Below are positions 59,001 through 64,000 of a DNA stretch of 64,000 bases, in pieces (within the stretch, counting starts at the first letter, position 1; each line of letters begins with the position of its first letter). The stretch covers positions 168,821-232,820 of the forward strand of contig NZ_MTAW01000119.1 of assembly GCF_002154725.1 (NCBI RefSeq), read 5' to 3'. Source of the stretch: Nostoc sp. 106C. Lineage in GTDB: Bacteria > Cyanobacteriota > Cyanobacteriia > Cyanobacteriales > Nostocaceae. Position numbers and translations under genes: made by a program. The notes under the pieces were generated by a model. That model was given only the letters and a program-made list of their open reading frames with translations, was not told where the DNA came from and ran no database searches.

Positions 59001-59179
59001 ATCTCATATTGGTTACGGAACTGTAACAGTTCGCTAAAGGTTGGGTAATCGCGGTTCAGATATTTGATGATTACAGGCTGCCTATCTACATCACGAATGC
59101 CCCGATAAACTGTAGAGTACAGTTGTTCAATAATTTGGTATCCTTGCATTACAAGCGCCAAATCTATCCCCCTTCTCAT
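53051..59179 (-). CDS. Giant hybrid kinase with a DXCF-type cyanobacteriochrome GAF domain
   Basis: This 2042-residue paralog of the protein at 41480 has a Ser/Thr kinase (HKDIKPAN at 129-136), an AAA ATPase (Walker A GFSGIGKT at 354-361), a TPR-like middle and a first GAF near 1385-1540. A second GAF, at about 1560-1730, has DHCF with Cys1628 and ECH with Cys1656. It also has LVVPIMQDDELWGLL and HQCDQPRNW, the pattern of DXCF cyanobacteriochromes. A histidine kinase with His1762 (GIAHEINNP) and GKGTGLGLAIARQ ends the protein. It should bind a bilin and sense blue/green-range light; that is inferred from the paired cysteines at the expected spacing of 28. The kinase domain contains a palindromic in-frame insertion near residues 234-258, absent from the paralog. 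GAGG precedes the start. Confidence 0.93.
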   Translation of the reverse strand: MRRGIDLALVMQGYQIIEQLYSTVYRGIRDVDRQPVIIKYLNRDYPTFSELLQFRNQYEIAKNLNLPGVVQPYSLERHCNSYALVMEDFGGVSLSKYTQGQLIKVDEFLAIALQLANILNGLYQHRVIHKDIKPANIIIHPYTKQVKLIDFSIASLLPRETQEIKNPQVLEGTLAYLSPEQTGRMNRGIDYRSDFYSLGVTFFELLTGQLPFKTNDPMELIHCHIAKQPLPPLLEGMRHREVRTEASSDRNFKEAGGRWEEIPQVISNIVMKLMAKNAEDRYQSALGLKHDLEVCLVQYQQKGKIEFFELGQRDVCDRFLIPEKLYGRATEVANILQTFDRISNGSTEIMLVAGFSGIGKTAVVNEIHKPIVRQRGYFIKGKFDQYQCNIPFSAFVLALRDLMGQLLTQTDAELKQWQTKILSALGENGQVIIEVIPELEQIIGKQPPAVEFSGSAAQNRFNLLFQKFIQVLATPEHPLVIFLDDLQWADSASLQLIQTLMSETETGYLLLIGAYRDNEVSPAHPLMLALNDIGNTGAIINTITLTPLKLSDLNHLIADTFSCPLALAAPLAELVYRKTKGNPFFATQFLKALYEEGYITFNIERGYWQGDIVQIQALTLTDDVVEFMARQLQKLPSAAQSVLQLAACIGNSFDLATLAIVYEKSLAETAVDLWKALQEGLILPTSEVYKFFQEESGARNQDSEEFFGLNSNSCSYKFLHDRVQQAAYTLIPDEQKQATHLKIGQLLLNNTTVAQQDEKLFEIVSQLNIGKNLISEETQQIELAQLNLKAGRKARASTAYTAASEHFLTGIDLLPQQRWQTHYALTLALYEAATEVAYLSGNLEQMTQLAAVILEQASSLLDKVKVYEIKIQAAQAQHQFLEAVQIALEILEYLGISFPKQPRELDIGQACATTNSILAGRQPLDLITLPQMQEPEKLAAIRILTGVSSSAYVAAPTLLPFIILEQVNLSVQYGNISYSANGYAYYGLMLCGVMGEIDRGYQFGQLAHLLLEQLNAKEMVARAYVGVQCSVWHWKEPLRDTLPFLREGYQSGLETGDLESAAICAFVYVMHSWFVGKELGDLSRESAAFRVQLTQLKQEGLLSHLTIFQQAILNLLGDSPQAWQLIGDAFDQEQMLPKIEQAGDQTALCYFYVSKLLLCYWFGQFQLALEAAIAIEKYLGGATGLFLVPVFHTYDSLGHLAIYSQVSEAEQQNIHQRVIANQEKMKNWAGHVPVNHLHKYYLVEAERQRILGNKAEAIEYYDLAITLAEENQYHNEEALANELAARFYLAWGKEKLAQDYLLNAYYAYARWGAKAKVKDLERNYPRLLAPVLQQDRIKLMPNLTISAVDKVTLSQVIPNNSTTSATTSVSAILDLATLFKASQTLSSEIHLDQLLVTLLNVLIENAGADKCALLLLEEEKLLIEAITTVGQSSTIMRSLPLEDSQDLPISLINSVKRSLQPSIVINATISPSLMADAYIIRQQPKSLFCTPINYQGKLLGILYLENSLTAGVFTSDRVEIINLLCTQAAIALENARLYQQAQTYAQQLERSLAQQKTLFNAVTQIRESLDLDAIFSAVTQNIRRILNADRVGIYQFHLDSGYEYGEFIAEDVLSAFPSALAVKIQDHCFGENYATLYKQGRFCAIADIQIADVLECHRAILAQFQIRASLVVPIMQDDELWGLLCIHQCDQPRNWQTSEIQFARQIAVQIGVALKQTELLIKTRQQATQLEQTLQHLQETQLQLVQNEKMSALGNLVAGIAHEINNPVSFIAGNLDPAQNYVQDLFGLIDIYQEKLPNPDTVLKVKIKEIDLEYLREDLPKLINSMKLGVDRIREISTSLRTFSRADRDCKVAFNLHEGIDSTILILKHRLKPNQNRPAIEVVKDYGNLPPIECFPGQLNQVFMNLLANAIDALEESNTGRSFANIQVNPNQITIQTRLAEDEQHVLIQITDNGLGMTEEVKQKIFDYLFTTKPVGKGTGLGLAIARQIVVERHGGTLKVDSVLGQGTKFTIVLPIMVKLTAVLPQIEHGTSNNPIPESPPR
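58400..58483. repeat. In-frame palindromic insertion in the hybrid kinase gene
   Basis: The sequence GAAGTTCCGATCGGAGG is followed at once by CCTCGGTTCGGACTTC, an imperfect hairpin of a type common between Nostocales genes. It encodes about 25 charged residues (HREVRTEASSDRNFKEAGGR) in the Ser/Thr kinase domain's C-lobe. The paralog has a quite different, hydrophobic segment there. Confidence 0.6.
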
Positions 59180-59515
59180 TTATACTGACCTCATCTCAAC
59201 AATTCTTCTCACAGACCCCAATAATTAATGATTCCCGTCAGTAAATTTTCTTTAACATTAAAATTTATTTTTTAATTCAAAATTAATACCAATTTGAAAA
59301 AAGAATGCGACAGATTGTAGGGGCACGGCACTGCCGTGACCTCTAGAATATTTATTGATGTGTCGCAAACATTATTTGATTTGGTATAATTTCTCAATCA
59401 ATTTTTGATTAAAAATATTTTTTGTTTCAAATAAGATGCTCCAACCAACATTGTTTGTGGCGAGAGCAGCAGATGCAGCGATCGCAATGTACCTGTGAAT
59501 GGTTTATTGTGAGTA
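59180..59515. other. Gap upstream of the hybrid kinase with an element copy
   Basis: It contains the third ~102-bp element and otherwise AT-rich DNA. The first 40 bp share a GATGAGGT leader with the paralogous kinase gene at 47864, suggesting the 5' untranslated region was duplicated with the gene. Confidence 0.5.
59286..59387. repeat. ~102-bp MITE-like element, copy 3 of 3
   Basis: It has the same ends (ATACCAATTTGAAAAAAG ... GATTTGGTAT) and hairpin as the copies at 18749 and 24104, with one extra T in the middle. It lies 107 bp upstream of the hybrid-kinase start. Confidence 0.85.
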
Positions 59516-61090
59516 TTAAGAACGCTTAACGGGATTCATCCAAGCTTCTAAGCGACTAAATGCTTGGGAAGAAAGCAATGTTAAGCATAAGTAAACCACA
59601 GCTACAGCCGCGTAAATTTCAAAAGCACGATAGTTATCAGCAACAATCAATTGTCCTTTGCGGAATAATTCTTCAAACCCAATTACTGCAACTAAACTTG
59701 TATCTTTTAACAAACTGATAAATTCATTGCCCAAAGGTGGAATCATCCGCCGAAAGGCTTGGGGAAAAATTACATAACGCATGGTTTGTACAGCACTTAA
59801 TCCGAGGGACTGTGAAGCTTCTGCTTGTCCTGGTTCAATTGATTGGATTCCCGCACGGACGATTTCGGCAATGTAGGCGGCGCTATTCAAACTTAAAGCA
59901 ACTACTCCAGCAACTAGGCGATCAAAGGAGAAAGTAAAACCCAGTTCTTGCGCGATCGCAGGTATGCCAAAGTAAATCATAAAAATCTGCACGAGTAAAG
60001 GTGTGCCTCGGAAAAAATCTACATAGGCCCGCGCTACCCAACGCACAGATGGAATCCGGGAAAGGCGAACAATACCAATTAAGGAACCACCAACTAAACC
60101 TAGCACTACAGAAAATACTGTGAGTTGCAATGTTACCAATGCACCTTGTAAGAGTGTGGGGAAAGACCGCCAAATCACGCCAAATGAGCTAAATATGCTA
60201 GTTGCACTGCCAGCTTCTTTCTCAAACGGTGATTTTGTAGGTAAGCTTGGTGGGTCTGCTTTAAACCATTTGCGGTAAATTTGGGCATACGTGCCATTTT
60301 GTAAGACTTTATCAAGCCCATTGTTAATTAGTGCTAGATTTTCCGAGTTTTTCGGTGTAGCTATACCGTAATACTCCTCTGTCAGCAATTGCTCTACTAC
60401 TTTCAGCCCCTTGAGATTACCTGTATTAATCGCGTATATAGTAACTGGGGCATCGTTAATTACTGCATCCACATTCCTATTAGCTAATTCTTGCAAAGCC
60501 AGAGGTGCAGAATCAAAACTGCGGATTTTTGCACCGGGAATATCCTGAGCTTTTTTTGCTCCAGTTGTGCCAATTTGTACCGCAATTCTTTTATTTTTGA
60601 GACTATCAAAATTAGTAATATCTTGGTTATCGGTGCGAATTGCGATCGCCAACCCTGCTTTAAAATAAGGGCGAGAAAAGGAAACGGTTTTTGATCTCTC
60701 CTCAGTAATCGTAATCGAACTAATCGCTGCATCTATCGTTTTGGCTTGCAAGGCAGGGATAATGCCATCAAAAGGCACACTAATAAAATCTACTTTAAAG
60801 TTAGCTGCTGCCGCGATCGCATTCATCAAATCCAGGGAAAAACCTTGTGACTTACCGTCAGTTCCCAGAAACTCAAAAGGTGGAAATGCTGGTTCATTAG
60901 CAATCCGCAAAGTTTTTCCCACACTAGGATTCACGCTACAGCCAGCCAATAATAGAAAGCTTAAGCAAACAATTATACACAAGCGTAGCCAACCTTTATA
61001 GGGAGGATACGTTTTACCAACAGACAAAACAGGGGTAGGTTTTCGAGAGACTGATTGGTAATTAAGAGGATTCACGATCGCATTATTCAA
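59516..61090 (-). CDS. Polar amino-acid ABC transporter, substrate-binding protein fused to permease
   Basis: This 524-residue fusion has an N-terminal lipoprotein-like signal (IIVCLSFLLLAGC, Cys near 51) and an SBP_bac_3 domain at about 63-285 (IANEPAFPPFEF, ISSITITEERSKTVSFSRPY, IYRKWF). An integral permease domain at about 310-515 carries the EAA loop GQAEASQSLGLSAVQTM. It is GlnH-GlnP-like and likely imports glutamine or other polar amino acids. The ATPase subunit is not adjacent and must be encoded elsewhere. The first codon is TTG with AAGGT upstream; a later GTG is an alternative, so the exact start is uncertain. Confidence 0.9.
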   Translation of the reverse strand: MNNAIVNPLNYQSVSRKPTPVLSVGKTYPPYKGWLRLCIIVCLSFLLLAGCSVNPSVGKTLRIANEPAFPPFEFLGTDGKSQGFSLDLMNAIAAAANFKVDFISVPFDGIIPALQAKTIDAAISSITITEERSKTVSFSRPYFKAGLAIAIRTDNQDITNFDSLKNKRIAVQIGTTGAKKAQDIPGAKIRSFDSAPLALQELANRNVDAVINDAPVTIYAINTGNLKGLKVVEQLLTEEYYGIATPKNSENLALINNGLDKVLQNGTYAQIYRKWFKADPPSLPTKSPFEKEAGSATSIFSSFGVIWRSFPTLLQGALVTLQLTVFSVVLGLVGGSLIGIVRLSRIPSVRWVARAYVDFFRGTPLLVQIFMIYFGIPAIAQELGFTFSFDRLVAGVVALSLNSAAYIAEIVRAGIQSIEPGQAEASQSLGLSAVQTMRYVIFPQAFRRMIPPLGNEFISLLKDTSLVAVIGFEELFRKGQLIVADNYRAFEIYAAVAVVYLCLTLLSSQAFSRLEAWMNPVKRS

Positions 61091-61208
61091 AAGAATTTAC
61101 CTTAACTTGGCACAGATGGGTGGAAATAGGGACTGGCGATGAGGAAACAAAGAAAAAGAGGGGAGGGGAGAAAAACAAGAGAATAACTCATCACAAATGA
61201 CCAATGAC

Positions 61209-62048
61209 CTACCGCCGCTTTTTCCCACGTTGCCAACTTTGACTGTTTACTTGTTTGGTAAATTCACCTTGGGGAAACAATCGTTGTTCTATTTCTTCAT
61301 AGCTACCTTCAAAATCACAATGACCGTAAAGGGGACATTTCTGACAATAAACGCCTTTGGTGTAGCGTTCTAAGTTCTCGCGGTTGAAATAATAGGGTTT
61401 ATGACTAAAAGTGCTAGCGACCCACTGCCATGACATATTATTACTAGCTGGATCGCCATCTAAAAGATGTTGCAAAAACCACTTAGCTCCAGCTTGCCAG
61501 CGAATCCGCCGCCAATGAACAATATAAGCTGCTAACCACATCCGCGCATGGTTGTGTAGATAGCCAATTTTTTGCAAGTCTTGGCTAAAATTGTCGATGC
61601 AAACTCGCCCTGTATTTCCTTCGCGGATGTCCTGTGGTAAATCAGGCGCGTAATTTTGTGCTGTGTAACCTGTTTTGTATGCTTCCTGGTCTTGCCAAAT
61701 CCCATCGCCAAGCTTGGCGTATAATCGCTGCCAGTAGTCACGCCAACCCAATTCGTTAATTAGTTTAGTAGCATCTTCTGGGTTGTTTACACGCTCTAGT
61801 ACATAATCCCGAATTTCTCGCAAACTCAGAACTCCATAGCGGATATAAGGCGAAAGCTGTGTTACCGCACCTGTTAAAAAGTTACGTGTTTTTTCGTATG
61901 TTGTTGCATCTACTTTTTGTAATGCTTGTTCCGCAGCTTGGCGACCGCCAACTATTTCGCTGATATCAGCATCACGTTCTGTCGCAGCCGGAAATTCTTG
62001 GCGGAGATAAGCTATTAACTCATCACGATTGGCAAATTCTCGTAGCAT
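61209..62048 (-). CDS. Photolyase/cryptochrome-family protein reduced to the FAD-binding domain
   Basis: This protein of about 279 residues matches only the C-terminal FAD-binding half of photolyases and cryptochromes: SPYIRYGVLSLREI near 65-78, LGWRDYWQRLY, NHARMWLAAYIVHWRRI, GDPASNNMSWQWVAS and PYYFNRENLERY. The N-terminal antenna-binding domain is missing. Near the C-terminus CQKCPLYGHC gives three closely spaced cysteines. The ATG at 62048 has AGGA upstream and begins MLREFANRDEL; a frame to 62090 adds 14 residues. Similar FAD-domain-only proteins occur in cyanobacteria and plants. A DNA-repair or signalling role is not established. Confidence 0.85.
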   Translation of the reverse strand: MLREFANRDELIAYLRQEFPAATERDADISEIVGGRQAAEQALQKVDATTYEKTRNFLTGAVTQLSPYIRYGVLSLREIRDYVLERVNNPEDATKLINELGWRDYWQRLYAKLGDGIWQDQEAYKTGYTAQNYAPDLPQDIREGNTGRVCIDNFSQDLQKIGYLHNHARMWLAAYIVHWRRIRWQAGAKWFLQHLLDGDPASNNMSWQWVASTFSHKPYYFNRENLERYTKGVYCQKCPLYGHCDFEGSYEEIEQRLFPQGEFTKQVNSQSWQRGKKRR

Positions 62049-62436
62049 TTTTTTATTCCTGTATAATTTTGTGTATAAAACCGATAGCATCTATTGTTAT
62101 TTCCTCTGTGCTTGCTGTCCAGGTAAAATTGAGTTCATCAGCGGCGAAATGCCAATCGATACCATAGTGTTTTTTGCTTGAGTCTGGCGTCAACCAGTAG
62201 ATGTTTGAAAACAACAGTCAAATTTCGCGCCCCAAAAGCTTACTCCTAGTGGTTTTGAACCCTTTTTCACAGTATTGAAGGTTGACGCAAACTCTCTAAT
62301 CCTGACTAGACAAGGTTTTCAGTTTATTTTACTTATGACACCCTTGACAACTCAATGCCACGAAAGCTACTTTGGTTGGAGGTTGACGAAACTGTACCTT
62401 GAAAACCAAATATATCAATGCTTCCAACTCCGAGCC
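62049..62436. promoter_or_regulatory. Probable CRISPR leader region
   Basis: It is gene-free sequence just before the first repeat. Since the repeats end in ATTGAAAC on the plus strand, transcription should run left to right and this side should be the leader. It contains a directly repeated AGGTTGACG at 62279 and 62380, 101 bp apart. No promoter boxes are identified with confidence. Confidence 0.5.
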
Positions 62437-63914
62437 GTTCCAATTAACCAAAATCCCTATCAGGGATTGAAACTACTAATAGATGACATACCAATTACTT
62501 TCAGGTTCCAATTAACCAAAATCCCTATCAGGGATTGAAACCATTATTTAGATTACACACTCGCATGGCATAAACAATGGTTCCAATTAACCAAAATCCC
62601 TATCAGGGATTGAAACCTGAATATTTAATGCATAAGATGCAGAACCGTCGAGTTCCAATTAACCAAAATCCCTATCAGGGATTGAAACCAGCAATGCAAT
62701 GAACATTAAACTTTGATGTGGGTTCCAATTAACCAAAATCCCTATCAGGGATTGAAACAAAAAAAAGGAAAAGTAAAAATGTCTACACCACTTGTTCCAA
62801 TTAACCAAAATCCCTATCAGGGATTGAAACTAGTCCTTATGGTGTAGAAGAGTTGACGAATGATAGTTCCAATTAACCAAAATCCCTATCAGGGATTGAA
62901 ACACCCTCTCAGTCCTCGCTGGTGGCGGTGGCTCAAGTTCCAATTAACCAAAATCCCTATCAGGGATTGAAACACTAAACAAAGTATTACTTAAATCTTC
63001 TTTGTCGTTCCAATTAACCAAAATCCCTATCAGGGATTGAAACCTGGGTGTCGATTATCTCATGCACCTTACATTAGGTTCCAATTAACCAAAATCCCTA
63101 TCAGGGATTGAAACAGGGCACTATTAACTTTGAGCAATGCCAAATTGCGTTCCAATTAACCAAAATCCCTATCAGGGATTGAAACTTCGTAGATAGAATT
63201 ATTTCGGTAATATGGCATACTTGTTCCAATTAACCAAAATCCCTATCAGGGATTGAAACAGGCGAATTAGCGCTAGCTGCCGCAAGAAGGGCAAGAGGTT
63301 CCAATTAACCAAAATCCCTATCAGGGATTGAAACATTGCTAGCTTTTCCCATCGCTTCCATGTGCGATGTTCCAATTAACCAAAATCCCTATCAGGGATT
63401 GAAACATAGTTTTTAACTGAACTAGCGGCACTTTTAACAGTTCCAATTAACCAAAATCCCTATCAGGGATTGAAACGGACGTTTGCCGTTGCATCGGTGA
63501 GAGTAACTGGTTCCAATTAACCAAAATCCCTATCAGGGATTGAAACGAATTTCTTGGTTAGGGAGGGAGATACAATATCAGGTTCCAATTAACCAAAATC
63601 CCTATCAGGGATTGAAACAACAGTACGGTATAATCGATCGCATATCAGCTTTGAGTTCCAATTAACCAAAATCCCTATCAGGGATTGAAACAAAATATTA
63701 AAGCTACTAGCTAGGGGATATAAAGATGTTCCAATTAACCAAAATCCCTATCAGGGATTGAAACCCGCCCAGTGAAAAGTATGCTTCTGACACTACAACA
63801 GGCGTTCCAATTAACCAAAATCCCTATCAGGGATTGAAACAGAAAAATAATGCCTAAGCAATCTACAGGCACACTGGGTTCCAATTAACCAAAATCCCTA
63901 TCAGGGATTGAAAC
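62437..63914 (+). CRISPR. CRISPR array, 21 repeats and 20 spacers
   Basis: The 37-bp repeat starts GTTCCAATTAACC, continues AAAATCCCTATC and ends AGGGATTGAAAC. All 21 copies appear identical, including the last at 63878-63914. The repeat has a small CCCT/AGGG hairpin and the ATTGAAAC end that forms the crRNA 5' handle in type I and III systems. Spacers are 31-39 nt, mostly 33-36, and all differ by eye. The first (62474-62504) is the shortest at 31 nt. No repeat lies in the final 86 bases, so the array ends here. No cas gene is in the window, so the subtype is open. Confidence 0.98.
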
Positions 63915-64000
63915 CTAGTTCTGTTTTAGAGGTTGCTATTAGCCCCAGAAACGTTGAATGTTAAGAAAAACCTGATAAAAATAACCCAAAATATGTTAAA

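Noticed and set aside
62275..62538. 87-codon ORF running into the CRISPR array
   Set aside because: It overlaps the first two repeats and spacers; a chance frame.
62437..63914. Assigning the CRISPR array to a specific subtype
   Set aside because: No cas gene is in the window, and the ATTGAAAC end is shared by several type I and III systems.

Overview
The window looks like chromosomal DNA of a filamentous, probably heterocyst-forming cyanobacterium of the Nostoc/Calothrix/Tolypothrix kind. The reasons are the very frequent HIP1 octamer GCGATCGC, heptanucleotide short tandem repeats (TTTGTCA, TGACCAA, GGCAGAA), many small palindromic intergenic elements, giant Ser/Thr-kinase/ATPase/histidine-kinase fusions, a bilin-type (DXCF) cyanobacteriochrome GAF domain, an NB-ARC/WD40 protein and a long CRISPR array. 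I recognised no rRNA, tRNA, transposase or cas gene. The assignment is inferred from these signatures; no marker gene search was possible.

Region by region. 0.2-7.8 kb: M61 PDZ-peptidase, two small secreted proteins of unknown function, a metallophosphoesterase and an ABC exporter half-transporter. 8.0-15.0 kb: a 1949-residue membrane protein with about 14 near-identical 35-residue HEAT-like repeats, two transmembrane segments, a NACHT-like NTPase and a second AAA-type NTPase, overlapped by a gene for a third, related NTPase. I consider this the best candidate in the window for an undescribed system. Unusually, two extragenic palindromic repeat elements sit in frame inside its coding sequence. 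15.1-24.0 kb: mostly oxidoreductases and small metabolic enzymes (2-hydroxyacid dehydrogenase, MDR enone/alkenal reductase type, cytochrome P450, SDR, MobA-like nucleotidyltransferase, alpha/beta hydrolase, GMC oxidoreductase, VOC protein). 24.0-25.1 kb: a repeat-rich gap with three palindromic elements and a 21-bp-period tandem array.

25.2-29.9 kb: a same-strand cluster of histidine kinase, NarL-type response regulator, a pseudokinase-TM-phosphate-binding-protein-like fusion and a zinc-ribbon/FHA protein. 30.3-33.2 kb: a ParDE-type toxin-antitoxin pair and NAD-dependent DNA ligase. 34.6-37.6 kb: a GH2 glycosidase and galactose-1-phosphate uridylyltransferase in an overlapping operon with a clear terminator. 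37.7-41.4 kb: an ATP-grasp protein, a CapA-type protein and an M48 peptidase.

41.5-59.2 kb: two paralogous giant hybrid kinases (2127 and 2042 residues) flank an NB-ARC protein with 14 WD40 repeats. The paralogs share the same plan but differ in the sensory module: GAF-PAS-PAS in one, GAF plus a DXCF cyanobacteriochrome GAF in the other. 59.5-62.0 kb: a polar amino-acid ABC transporter with substrate-binding protein and permease fused, and a photolyase-family protein reduced to its FAD-binding half. 62.4-63.9 kb: a CRISPR array of 21 identical 37-bp repeats and 20 spacers with no cas gene in view.

Several families of short mobile palindromic elements recur across the window: a ~102-bp family in three copies, a 186-bp family in three copies whose two hairpin loops are inverted independently between copies, and a 164-bp element with a 7-bp target duplication inserted into one of the latter.
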